A DNA stretch of 64,000 nt from Asterias rubens (lineage: Eukaryota; Echinodermata; Asteroidea; Forcipulatida; Asteriidae), in contig NC_047068.1 of the NCBI RefSeq assembly GCF_902459465.1, positions 12,981,195 to 13,045,194 on the forward strand. Direction: 5' to 3'. Both the position numbers and the translations under genes were made by a program. Shown one piece after another: positions 57,001 through 64,000 of this stretch. The notes under the pieces are model-generated. The model was given only the letters and a program-made list of their open reading frames with translations, ran no database searches and was not told where the DNA came from. Every line of letters begins with the position of its first letter. Position 1 is the first letter of the stretch.

Positions 57001-58612
57001 TTAAGAATCTAGTATGCCCTAGTGTGATGCATTCAAAACAAACCTTTATTTGGCAGGTTTTTTTTGCTTTTACTTTGGATTTATGATCATATTTTATACA
57101 GCATGAAAGTGAAAGTTACTTTTAAATTAATTATTTTGTATACATTTGTTTAAAACCAGAAAGGACTCAAACCTAATTATGGGTTAGTTGACATGAATCT
57201 GTTCGTTGGTTGCATAAGCTTGTAAATGCAGTGCACATTTTACAAGCTCAAATATGATCTCTATGAAAGTCAAAATATTTAACAGTCGTGCGTAAATCAT
57301 GTTAAATAATCTTAGTGACTCATTTAGTTTCATAATTTATTTTTTTAATTAATTGTTGCTACAGCGTTATTTACTGATACTTCTGATGAACCCTCCACTC
57401 CAGATTTCACTCAAATCTTGTTCCATTTTCAGTTTTGAACAGTATAACAGACATTTCAGTGTTGTGAAAGAAAACTAAAAATAACTTATTTTTATCCCAG
57501 GCGCGATCAAAATAGCAAACATTATTTCTGTTGATGCTTTTGTGTCTGGCTTCATCGTAATTAGTCTCGTTCTCAAGCATTTCGTTCCAGTTCTGTGGGA
57601 TTTATTTTGTGTTTACCCTGCAGTGACTGTTTGTTGCTGTTTTCATGAGTGTGGCATGTTGCACTTTTCCAAGTTTGTGTTTTATTTGTTTGTTTGTTGA
57701 GTGTGGTTTTTTTTTAAGATCAATGTAATGTTGATTTACGCTTTTTTTCTATCTCTTAAAGGCAGTGGACACTATTGGTAATTACTCAAAATAATTATAA
57801 GCATAAAACCTTTCTTGGTGACAAGTAATGGGGAGAGGTTGGTGGTATAAAACATTGTGATAAACAGCTCCCTCTGAAGTGCCATAAGTTTTGGAGAAAG
57901 AAGTAATGTTCCACGAATTTGATTTCGAGACCTCAAGTTTAGAACTTGAGGTCTCGAAATCAACCATCTAAACGCACACAACTTCGTGTGACAAGGGTGT
58001 TTTCTTCTTTCATTATTATCTCGCAACTTTGATGATCGATTGAGCTCAAATTTTCACAGGTTTGTTATTTTATGCATATGTTGAGATACACCAACTGTGA
58101 AGGCTCGTCTTTGACAATTACCAATAGTGTTCACTGCCTTTAATCTGACAGTATTCATGTTCACCTTTGTTATAGGTCATGGTAGATGGTTGCTGCTCTT
58201 CTTAATGTTCTGTTTCATTCTTGTTTACACTGAAACTATCAATAGTTATTATGATTTATACAAAGTTGTGATTCTTTTATTTGTTTCTGTTTATTGTTTT
58301 TTCATTGTAGTCATTGGTCTTGTATAGCTCATAATATATTTATATGTCTTTACCCATTCTATATAATCATGTTTTAATTTTCATATACTACAATTTGTAG
58401 TTCTTATCTCTTGATGTCCCCTTTATCCAAACCCCCCCTCTCCCCCATCCATCCCCTCCCTCCCCCGCCCCGACCCAGTGTGTCTCTAGTTCTGTTTTTT
58501 GTTTTGTTTCATTTCATTTCTGATTTCTAATTTCTGTTTAGGTTTGGACAAGAAGCACAAAGAGAAGAAGAAACATAAGAAGAAAAAAAGCATCGGCCTT
58601 CTTGGTAAATAA
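33002..58612 (+). CDS. MICALL: MICAL-like protein (CH, LIM and bMERB domains; MICALL1/2 type)
   Basis: Scaffold of Rab8/Rab13/Rab35-marked recycling endosomes and tubules; the bMERB helices bind Rab GTPases. Ten coding exons: 33002-33150, 40885-40933, 47484-47625, 48417-48490, 49139-51343, 51680-51784, 52160-52283, 52981-53080, 54072-54307, 58542-58612 (TAA). All phases join, giving ~1084 residues. CH domain ~1-110 ([58 protein letters not shown]). LIM ~149-206 ([25 protein letters not shown]). A long disordered Ser/Glu region follows with four NPF motifs, then proline-rich PxxP/PSPR/PAPR motifs, then bMERB ~910-1060 ([51 protein letters not shown]) and a lysine-rich tail. There is no flavin mono-oxygenase domain, so it is MICAL-like, not MICAL. 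It cannot be assigned to MICALL1 or MICALL2 by eye; NPF favours MICALL1. Confidence 0.94.
33213..33552. mobile_element. TTAA-3 element, copy 3
   Basis: Shares GGCCATGACATGAATCCC, CTGTAGAAGTTTCAGCTT, TGCACCTCAGCAAGTATTAT and TTTCTACCATCATTAATTTT with 2880-3195. Right end TACAAAAAGTACCGAAACTC then TTAA; left boundary not sharp. Confidence 0.65.
33847..33954. mobile_element. GC-1 element, short copy 4
   Basis: Left GGGCCCAATTTCATAAAGCT; right AGCTTTATGAAATCGGGCCC. 108 bp, so an internal deletion derivative with good termini. Confidence 0.85.
36240..36259 (+). other. possible alternative first coding exon of the MICAL-like gene
   Basis: ATGGGGAAGACCTTCGTTAT followed by the consensus donor GTAAGT. 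It ends in the same phase (two bases of a codon) as the annotated first exon, so splicing to 40885 would stay in frame and give a form lacking the first half of the CH domain. Upstream sequence (34.9-36.2 kb) is free of recognised repeats. One-in-three chance of phase match; speculative. Confidence 0.2.
36494..36866. mobile_element. TTAA-2 element, copy 1
   Basis: Left TTAAAGCCATTATACACTTT; right GAAAGTGTATAATTGCTTTAA-type. The interior AAATAACTAACCTGTGAAAA and GCTCAATCAGTCATCG resembles TTAA-1, so the families are related. Central CTCGCTATCGAGAAT hairpin. Confidence 0.8.
37305..37479. mobile_element. GC-1 element, copy 5
   Basis: Left GGGCCCAGTTTCATAAAGCT; right GGCTTCATGAAATTGGGC. Interior AAGCAGAAAATACTGCTTAG and CTTTGCTAAGCAAG; T-rich insertion at 37442-37454. 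Confidence 0.8.
38273..38635. mobile_element. TTAA-2 element, copy 2 (opposite orientation to copy 1)
   Basis: Left TTAAAGCCATTGGATCCTTT; right AAAGGGTCCAATGGCTTTAA. Interior ATAACTTACAGGGTTTACAG and ATTATTCCATGAAATGCTTT. Confidence 0.85.
38711..38890. mobile_element. GC-1 element, copy 6
   Basis: Left GGGCCCAATTTCAAAATCCT; right GCTCTATGAAATTGGGCCC. Sits 14 bp upstream of the 26-bp palindrome at 38904. Confidence 0.8.
38904..38929. repeat. perfect 26-bp palindrome
   Basis: Left half GACCATGGAGGAA followed by its exact complement TTCCTCCATGGTC with no loop. Function unknown; could be the remnant of a foldback or an inverted micro-duplication. Confidence 0.9.
39520..39582. repeat. paired small hairpins with direct repeat
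   Basis: CTAGTCCAAAGACTAG and CTAGTCCGACAGACTAG, each followed by CACACGGCG, lie ~33 bp apart. Two units of a short hairpin repeat. Confidence 0.6.
39766..39960. mobile_element. 195-bp palindromic element
   Basis: CAAATATTGACTGCTTT and AAAGCAGTCAATATTTG form the outer arms; AAAACTATGACT-CCGAGGTGA and its complement the middle; GGAGCGTTCTATTTTCCC / GGGAAAATAGAACGCTCC nearly close the loop at TCGGCTTCGCC. Very strong cruciform/hairpin potential. Confidence 0.85.
40028..40185. mobile_element. 158-bp foldback, ACATGTAGAC ends
   Basis: ACATGTAGACCTAACC...CGCAAATAC at the left, GTATTTGCGATAAAGTCTAC then ATGT at the right; the inner 17-bp perfect arms GAGGTGCATGCTGGTCT / AGACCAGCATGCACCTC (40080-40134) surround a ~21-nt loop. 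Confidence 0.8.
41137..41315 (-). mobile_element. SINE-A, reverse member of an inverted pair
   Basis: Plus-strand reading: CCCATACACTGATGTGTGTT, GCATGTTACTCGGGTGGGAT, TCGAACCCACGACCCTTGCA, TCTTACCAACTAGACTACCG. This is the best tRNA-like head in the window (B box GGTTCGAATCCCACC on the minus strand). Confidence 0.85.
41338..41476 (+). mobile_element. SINE-A, forward member of an inverted pair
   Basis: CAAATCCCACCCGAGTAACA, GCCTGTGATATTTTTTCACA, GGACTCGGGAAAGTACTGAG, ACACATCGGTGTATGGGTAA. Same family as 41137-41315 in the opposite orientation; the heads face each other ~25 bp apart. Confidence 0.85.
43647..43770 (+). mobile_element. SINE-A, forward copy
   Basis: GTTGTGGGTTAAAATACCAC (decayed B box), CCGAGTGATATGCTTGTGGA, TTGGGAAAGTGCTGTGTATA, GCACATCAGTGT. 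Confidence 0.65.
44480..44640. repeat. dispersed repeat (pairs with 20700-20880)
   Basis: AGAGATGCGGTGGTACTCGC, TAAACGTGGATATATTTTAC, AATGTGACAGTTTTTTCCTG, CACAAGTGATTTTTATCG. Related to 20712-20860; boundaries unclear. Confidence 0.55.
46138..46155 (+). repeat. (CA)n microsatellite
   Basis: About nine CA units in MICAL-like intron 2. Confidence 0.85.
47674..47872. mobile_element. GC-1 element, copy 7
   Basis: Left AGGGGACAATTTCATGTGCC (decayed); right ACTTCATGAAATTGGGCCC. Interior GCTTGCAGAAATAGTTTACC and TTTGTCAAGAAGTATTTTCT. Starts ~50 bp after the exon 3 donor. Confidence 0.75.
48165..48297 (-). mobile_element. SINE-A, reverse copy
   Basis: Plus-strand reading: GCATCGGGGATAAAGAATAT, TTTACCCATACACCGATGTG, TCAGTACTTTCCCGAGTCCT, GCATGTTACTCGGGTGGGAT. 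The head beyond the B box is missing. Confidence 0.8.
48568..48700. mobile_element. GC-1 element, copy 8 (partial)
   Basis: Left GGTCCCAATTTCATAGAGAT, then AAGCACAAAAAGCAGCTAAG and CAGAATAAGGTTACCAGCCA. No right end found. Confidence 0.6.
48870..49082. mobile_element. TTAA-1 related element, old copy
   Basis: AAAAACACTCTTGTTGCAT, GAATTGTGTGTTTCAGATGA, CAAAAGCTACACAACTTCA, AGAGTAATTACCGAAAGTAC and the end CCGACCTTTAA. The terminal ...TACACCCGACCTTTAA differs from the family. It lies just before the large exon. Confidence 0.5.
49139..51343 (+). CDS. MICALL: MICAL-like exon 5: LIM domain plus disordered NPF/proline-rich region
   Basis: A single 735-codon exon holding the whole LIM domain and the linker. 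LIM zinc ligands: C149, C152, the H and C of YHRNC, CFRC, NKC, and C/H of CLQH. NPF motifs: SNPFGSSSE (~357), LNPFGDDDE (~622), [10 protein letters not shown] (~645) and [11 protein letters not shown] (~665); the last three form a tight cluster ~20 residues apart, each followed by acidic residues as EH domains of EHD1 prefer. Then APPRPQ, PAPTPPK, PSPRTKK, PAPRRK and PSPRQRR, likely SH3 ligands. Antisense ORFs across this exon are shadows. Confidence 0.93.
52284..52285 (+). promoter_or_regulatory. non-canonical GC 5' splice site
   Basis: Exon 7 ends GATATGAAAG and the intron begins GCAAGT, the usual GC-AG consensus. The phase (1) joins exactly to GGAAGTGAG at 52981, giving [16 protein letters not shown]. 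No GT alternative nearby keeps the conserved bMERB frame. Confidence 0.85.
52379..52533. mobile_element. 155-bp foldback, ACGCCTGTCTTAATATTCATGCAT ends
   Basis: Outer arms CTTAATATTCATGCATG / CATGCATAAATATTAAG-like; inner GGCGTCATAGTTCTTACCCA / TGGGTTAGAATTGTGACG and GGCTATAGGC / GCCTATAGC. In the MICAL-like GC-AG intron, about 100 bp after the donor. Confidence 0.75.
53121..53493. mobile_element. TTAA-2 element, copy 3
   Basis: Left TTAAAGCCATTGGACCCTTT; right AAAGGGTCCAATGGCTTTAA, a perfect terminal inverted repeat of at least 20 bp. Interior nearly identical to 38273-38635, same orientation; the youngest-looking copy of its family here. Confidence 0.9.
54424..54464. repeat. short perfect hairpin inside a larger inverted region
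   Basis: TCATTTTGGGAGTC and GACTCCCAAAATGA around AAAATCGTTTTGG. Outer parts (CCTTGCACAATGTGCAG near 54380; AGTTGTGCAACTGG near 54490) suggest a diverged larger foldback, 54320-54560. Confidence 0.7.
54697..54834. mobile_element. GC-1 element, copy 9
   Basis: Left GGCCCAATTTCAATAAGTAG; right CCAGCTGGGTAATTGGGCC. Interior ATGTTTTCTGCTTAACCAGC. Confidence 0.7.
55379..55475. repeat. (ATA)n plus 'ATATAGCGCCCTTAA...GAGGCGCTTCACAG' repeat
   Basis: TAATAATAATAATAATAAAC microsatellite followed by TATATAGCGCCCTTAACCCC and CCCGAGGCGCTTCACAGAA. A retroposon tail is likely; relative at 16966-17035. Confidence 0.5.
57756..58143. mobile_element. TTAA-1 element, copy 8 (opposite orientation)
   Basis: Left TTAAAGGCAGTGGACACTAT; right AATAGTGTTCACTGCCTTTAA-type. 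Central GAGACCTCAAGTTTAGAACT / CTTGAGGTCTC at 57928-57956 is a near-perfect hairpin. The inner sequence is the reverse complement of copies 1-7. Confidence 0.9.
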
Positions 58613-59824
58613 GTTTTTTAAAAAAATCAAAAAACCGTTAACTGGTAAATAACTCATTAGTACTTTTTAGTACTTCTTAGAATCTGTATTGTGTTAATCT
58701 AAACAAAATTTGTACGAAAAAGGCAACAAACTAACGCTTTTAAGCCCATCCGCCTCTTCTACGTGTCATATATTTTTATCAGTAAATCAAGTGTTATGCA
58801 ACTGTTAAAATCCTGCCATTATAATACGTAGGTTCAACATTAAACAAAAAATTACAAAAAGGCTTTGTTTTATAGTTCTGGCCATCTGCTCAGTGCACCA
58901 TGGTGAAATGTGGCTACTGTCCACCTAAACTCGTAAGATTTGGAGTTGAATTGTACATAAATGGTAAGCTCGTAAATGCCACGTCGCATGAATTGCGCAC
59001 AACACTGTGTAACAAAACAGGTACATTGACTTCCTAAAAGGCGTAACAAAAAGTATTTGATGTCGGGTGAATTGGTTCAATACCAGTTTGGGTGTTATTT
59101 TTGACTAAGACAGATGTCAAAATGAAAACAAAAGTACTTTGGGTAGTTTTTGTATTACAGTTTCATCCATTTTTATGGTGCCCCAGATTTTGCTCTGGAT
59201 GATTATGTGATTTTGTATTATGAACAAAAGCATTTCAATATGTAAATTTGAAGTTTTGCATTTATTGGTAGGTTTGCTATTTTCATCCAATTCAATGTAA
59301 TTTCCTCGTATCTTTTGTTACTGAATTCAAACCTAGACCTTTCGAAAGGTATTTAGGTTTACTCTTTTAACTATCTATTTTGCTACCATTTGTTTATTTT
59401 GCTATATGTTTTCCGACTGTTTATGAAATATTGTTTGTTGTATGTTGTTGTAAATTTCTGTGGTGTCGTTCCTCTATGCCCCAATGGTGCGCTAAGGAGA
59501 CATCCCTGCAAGATTTGTAGCCACAAAAGCTCTTAAAATGGTCGCTGAAAATAATAATATGCACATGACAATTTATTTATACACGATAGATTCTAGTCAA
59601 TATTTGATCTTACCAATGCCAACTAGTGTTGCATGGAAAATATAAGGAAATTGCTTTGGTTACTACTAATATTTTTTTTATTAGCAACAGCAATACCCTT
59701 ATGTGTGATACTGTAGCCTTTTCAAAACTTTCCTCCACTGCAAAGGCATTTTGCCCTCATGCAAAAATGGTGTTCTACATATTTGGCAGGACCTGGAACT
59801 TTGTATGGTGGAAATACAATATGG

Positions 59825-59998
59825 AAAGGTTTGCGGTAACACCATGTAACACTTCTGCTAACACTTCTGCTTTCTCCAGAAGACGATCAGAGCATACTGA
59901 TCGAAACATCGAGTTGAAACCAATGGTTCTTTTTAGAACCACCCCAGCTCATTTAGAGATAGTCATTAGATGGTGTTACCGCAAACCTTTCCATATTA
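59825..59998. mobile_element. hairpin element, GGTTTGCGGTAACACCAT ends, copy 2
   Basis: Left ATATGGAAAGGTTTGCGGTA then ACACCATGTAACACTTCTGC; right GATGGTGTTACCGCAAACCT then TTCCATATTATA. Relative of 25632-25762; a 12-bp unit (AACACTTCTGCT) is repeated at 59850-59873. Confidence 0.8.
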
Positions 59999-60119
59999 TA
60001 TATTTGGGGTTTGTGTTGACCTTTGGAGTTGGATATAGAAGCCCAGTCCACCACTGGGAAAAGTCAAACTGTTATGTGTGTTGCCTGTATGTTTCTACAT
60101 GTAGGTGTTATTTTTATTT

Positions 60120-60200
60120 TTTATTTGAGGTTGAACAAAGACAAATTCAATTGAGCGAATTTGAACCAATGACATCTGGATTAAATTACTGGTGCTCTTA
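60120..60200 (-). repeat. SINE-B remnant, reverse
   Basis: GAGGTTGAACAAAGACAAAT then GAATTTGAACCAATGACATC corresponds to the inverted tail and B-box region of SINE-B (compare 13885-13935). Confidence 0.55.
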
Positions 60201-60434
60201 ATTTTCATCAGGCTGTGAGTGACGACAGGAAAGAAGGAGATGTGGAATTTGTTAAATCAATTTAAAACAAGCTTCAACTAACGTCCTTTTTTATTGTATT
60301 TTTTTTAAACTAATTTTAAAACGTTGGATTTGTTTTCCGGATAAATACAGGGGTTTCTGTGTAAACAGAAATTTAAGGAGTGTTAATTCTGCATTGATGT
60401 ATTATTTACAAACCAAATGGGTATATTTAGTTTT

Positions 60435-60614
60435 GCTTTAAATAAAATCCACACCATTGCTACTAAACCCTGTAAAACGACAAAGTTTCATAGAGTTTAT
60501 ACAGTTTATTTTTTTTTTAAACCAGCTTTAAATAAAATCCACACCATTGCTACTAAACCCTGTAAAACGACAAAGTTTCATAGAGTTTATACAGTTTATT
60601 TTTTTTTTAAACCA
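60435..60614 (+). repeat. perfect 90-bp tandem duplication
   Basis: Two identical 90-bp units (60435-60524, 60525-60614), each beginning GCTTTAAATAAAATCCACAC and ending TTTTTTTTTTAAACCA. Each carries an AATAAA hexamer (60441, 60531). Confidence 0.95.
60441..60446 (+). terminator. candidate MICAL-like poly(A) signal (duplicated at 60531)
   Basis: AATAAA ~1.8 kb after the stop, duplicated within the 90-bp tandem unit. No transcript evidence. Confidence 0.3.
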
Positions 60615-62654
60615 GCTAGTAAAATGACAAAGATGTTTCTAGCAATACCAAGAAATAGATACAGCCTAAAAGTGTTTGTATAAATTAGATGCAAGATGTA
60701 TATAGCCAAATTCTTATTTTTGTATAACCTCATGACACATGTTAGTTTTATGTTTGTGTTTATTTTTTATTTAATTTGATTGTTTTTATTAAACGTGGAT
60801 TTAAGACACTTCAGTGCTATACTTGTAACTCTAACTTTCTGTAACTGGCTATAAACTAGTTAACTAGTTAAAATTAGATACATTACAATATTGGTTACAT
60901 TGTCAATTTAACACATTTCGGGATTAAATTTATGGTGGTATAATTCTTCCTCTCATACATACATTTTAGTGAAGAGGTGCTTGCTTATGTTACCCGAAAA
61001 TTTAGCTTAACATTTTAAATACATGTAGTTACGAATGACTGTCATTTAAAGTTATTGTAAAGTTATTGACTGTCAGTGGTTATGTGGTAATGAAAAACGA
61101 CAAACTATAAACGAACCCCAACATTATCTCATGTTCATCGGCCATGTGTAAACAAAATTTAACATTTTTATGTACGTTTTTCGTTTTGAAATAGCATAAC
61201 TCTGTCAAAATTCGTTCAGATTAAAAAATAAATTAAGCAAAATAAGTATTTCGGCGGCGAACAACAGGTCACGCATGCAACTTTAATGTTTCCTGGATTT
61301 CGACGAAAAGACTTCAGTTTCCGGTTGTTTTAACTGAAAAATCCCAGACTGCAAGTGACGTGTAGTGTATGAGCTGGAATTGACCAAATAAATAATAATT
61401 GAAAAACTACTGCACGTATTGGCGATGCCGGAACCTATCACCTATATTTATTGCTTGGCTCATAATAATTGTGGTAAAACTTGAATTGTGTCAACTTCAC
61501 TAAGTGCTAATTTACTCCACGTAAACGACCATTTTGATGTATCTTTCAAATTGTGTCTATATTGTAAAAAAGAATAAAGAATGTTAAAATGGGCTGTATC
61601 GTCATGATCAAAGCAGAGACCTACATGGAATTGAACTCTCAGCCAATCACTGCACGTTTTACGTTTCTTGACTTCGAAATTGCCACTGTCGTTGTACTTT
61701 TAAATCTAAATAGATTCATAAAAGGGAATCCTTGAATTAAAATCAGGAACAATGTTGAGGATGCCAATTCTAAAATGCAGAAGAAGAAGAAAAATGCGGA
61801 CGGGGTGCGCGTGCTATTTCTCCATATACCCGCTTTGACCATGACGACACAGCCCCTTTAACCAAAATACAAACACTTTTTTGTAAAAGTCGCATTATTA
61901 TTTGATTTGATCAAGTTCCTTCTTAGTGTTTTTACAACCATCCACTTCTTTAACAATATTATTAATACTGGAGAGGGCGTCTACACTTTTCCCTATTATT
62001 GAGAGAGAGAGTTTCCGTAATGTGGCTCGTGTCCTTGAACGGGCCGGCATGTCACAGCATACCCTGAGCCCAAGAATAGAATAATCACTGATGTCCATTA
62101 ATTGTCCATAAATAGAATAGGGTGACAGATTCTGAGTCATTGCTGGGCCGGTAGTGTTTGTGCATTTTGTTCTTGAACTGTGGGTGAATAATAAAGGTAC
62201 AGATGATGTTTATACCGTACATTGCTCATGGTATTCATGCATATTATTAATACCAGTAGGTGCTGGCCCCTTTAGTCTCGGTACGTTACTTTCACCTTTT
62301 CAAAACAATAAAGTGGGGGAGTTGTTAAAATTTTACTCATTGTCTCCAAACACTTGTCAGACTTAAAGTACTTGTCATGGTCGGACGCAGTCATGGAGGA
62401 AAGGGGGTGTTATTGTTATATTGATAGTACATGTACTTTGAATTTGATCATCAATGAGACTTCGATGGTTATATGACACCTACCTAATACGGTCCCCTGA
62501 AATGATGACGTGTACAATGCTAGCTAGTTCACAAACGGATACAAAACTACAACTCGACAAAACTAATTTGGGGAAAAATTGATAAAATGGATAGTAAATT
62601 TTCTGAAGAAAATAACCACAACATCGAGTTATAAACCACACAAATTGTCTCTGA

Positions 62655-62700
62655 TTGTTTGTTTGTTTGTTTGTTTGTTTGTTTGTTTGTTTGTTTGTTT
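62655..62700 (+). repeat. (GTTT)n microsatellite
   Basis: About eleven uninterrupted GTTT units. Confidence 0.95.
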
Positions 62701-62730
62701 ACATGACATGTTATTTACCCGCGGGCCCCT

Positions 62731-62913
62731 GGGCCCGTTTCTTAAAGCTTGTAAGCTGAAAAAAAACCTGCTAAGCTGCTTAGAAAAGTATTAACATAAA
62801 CAGGTCAAACAGGTAACCAGCCAAAAGTGTTGTGACTCTGGTGCCACACTCAATTTTTGCTAAGCAAAGAGTTTGTCAAGCAGTCTATTTTCTGCTTAGC
62901 AACTTTATGACAT
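62731..62913. mobile_element. GC-1 element, copy 10
   Basis: Left GGGCCCGTTTCTTAAAGCTT; right TTCTGCTTAGCAACTTTATG then ACATGG (end decayed). Interior ACAGGTAACCAGCC and TTTTTGCTAAGCAAAGAG. Confidence 0.7.
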
Positions 62914-64000
62914 GGTAACGTGTACGAGCCGCGCGCATGCAACTCTCGGCCAATGATAGGTTTCCATAGGACGTCATTGGGGGAAGCCCATTTTCCCGCC
63001 CCACCCCCATGATTAATATTTTAGGAAATGAAAATTACACTGGTCTCCTGGTACGTAGTCAAATTATTTTCTTCCCGGCCCTGACCTCATCTACAACTTG
63101 GAAGTAAGAATTTGCTTTTCTTCAACGTGGCTGTCAGTCGGACATGAAGCAAGGAAGGGTAAGGACAGGGCGTCCAAAAAGGGGTTGTCGAGATAAACGG
63201 GCTTGACTGCCAGTGAACTATGAACTCTCATCCAGTTACTCCCCTCGCGCACTCATTCCCGATCCCTATCCAATTATATGGAGAACGTATCGGCAACTGG
63301 GGTGGTTCATAATTCCATGTACAGTCGTTATAGGGTTGATTTTTATCATGATGAAGCAGCCCCTTTAATGTGTTTTGTAGGTCGGCACCTACTGCCCATT
63401 CTCGAATGGGCCCATAAACAGGAAATGACTTTTAGCGCATGGTCTTGCATCCAGACTGTAAGTTATTCTTACACTCGTTTTGAAACTGACGCACAGCGTC
63501 TTCACTTGCGAAATGAGCAGTGCCAGACTGTCAATTTTTTCTAATGCACATGACGTAAATAGACTCCATTTACGTCTCGGAAACCCTGAACTTACGCGAC
63601 TTCTGCGGTAAGTAACTGTTTTCTTATACTTATTGATAGAAAACCCAAATATTGTGTAATTGTTTACATTCACAACTTGATACTTGTTCATATTTTAGCG
63701 TTTACAATGAGTACTGCTTTCGTTCTTCTGTGATTTTCAAAGTCAAATGACGAACAAATTTAATTGAATGAGTCAAAACAATTTAATGTGGCGGTCCACT
63801 GCATACAGCATAGAGATAGAGTGATATCAAAAACAGTGTTTTGCTTCCTCCATAGTCGTACCGTCGTAGGGGGCTGGGTAATGTCCTCGTTTTTGAAATG
63901 GCTTTTCCAATTTGTTTTTCTCTTTTAAAGGAACATTACAGAATGGGTTTTGCTAGCAAAACAGTTGCTGGCAGTGTAAGCACTTTATGTAATCCACCAG

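Larger units (their letters stand above)
54308..58541 (+). other. MICAL-like intron 9 (4.2 kb)
   Basis: No coding sequence recognised. Contains a hairpin region (54320-54560), GC-1 copy 9 (54697-54834), an ATA microsatellite with a GCGC repeat (55379-55475) and TTAA-1 copy 8 (57756-58143). 55.5-57.7 kb shows nothing I can name. The acceptor at 58540-58541 is preceded by a C/T-rich stretch (58428-58535). Confidence 0.6.
58613..64000 (+). other. MICAL-like 3' UTR and downstream region
   Basis: No gene recognised. The presumed 3' UTR may run to ~60.5 kb (AATAAA at 60441 and 60531). Contents: hairpin element with SINE-B remnant (59825-60200), perfect 90-bp tandem duplication (60435-60614), GTTT microsatellite (62655-62700), GC-1 copy 10 (62731-62913). 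A consensus donor at 63608 might mark a non-coding first exon of another gene. Confidence 0.5.

Noticed and set aside
58601..58609. Donor CTTG/GTAAAT just before the MICALL stop, implying another exon
   Set aside because: The frame closes at TAA after GLLGK, which resembles the vertebrate C-terminal LLGNK; no following exon was recognised. Not fully excluded.
59626..60201. 191-codon ORF on the + strand
   Set aside because: It runs through the 59825-59998 hairpin element and a SINE-B remnant, with no domain or conserved motif; a chance opening in repeat DNA.

Overview
The window is nuclear DNA of an animal. Genes are split by GT-AG introns (one GC-AG), gene density is about one per 16 kb, and introns and spacers are full of short inverted-repeat elements (MITE-like) and tRNA-derived SINEs. 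The protein sequences are deuterostome-like, and the repeat landscape (TTAA-ended elements, elements beginning GGGCCCAATTTCAT) resembles what I recall from echinoderms, sea stars in particular. That taxonomic call is an inference and was not checked against any database.

Four protein genes are readable exon by exon, with reading phase preserved across every junction. (1) 304-4865, + strand: the 3' end of BPTF/NURF301, the large subunit of the NURF chromatin remodeller, with a lysine-rich linker, two PHD fingers, a bromodomain and the stop codon. (2) 8249-24104, + strand: a complete long-form tRNase Z (ELAC2), 24 coding exons, about 963 residues, with a mitochondrial-type leader and a second in-frame start. 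(3) 25807-30139, - strand: a complete NudC-domain protein of the NUDCD3 type, 8 coding exons, 343 residues. (4) 33002-58612, + strand: a complete MICAL-like protein (MICALL1/2 type), 10 coding exons, about 1084 residues, with CH, LIM, NPF-acidic motifs, proline-rich region and bMERB domain.

Layout: BPTF and ELAC2 are in tandem. ELAC2 and NUDCD3 converge, with a palindromic AATAAA motif between them. NUDCD3 and MICALL are divergent, and a possible shared promoter lies around 30.14-30.5 kb. The final 5.4 kb holds the presumed MICALL 3' UTR and then no recognisable gene. The four genes do not form a pathway (chromatin remodelling, tRNA 3' processing, Hsp90/dynein co-chaperone, endosomal recycling); their neighbourhood is ordinary metazoan linkage.

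Repeats: at least eight copies of a ~300-390 bp TTAA-ended element (called TTAA-1 here), three of TTAA-2, three of TTAA-3, about ten of a GGGCCC-ended element (GC-1), three SINE families, several hairpin elements, a 104-bp tandem array interrupted by a hairpin element, a LINE 3' fragment, and two decayed copies of ELAC2 exon edges inside ELAC2 introns. I found no operon, CRISPR, phage or defence system and no gene family that looks new. The most interesting items are the exon-edge duplications, nested element insertions that reveal order of events, the NPF-acidic cluster in the MICAL-like protein, and the palindromic poly(A) motif.
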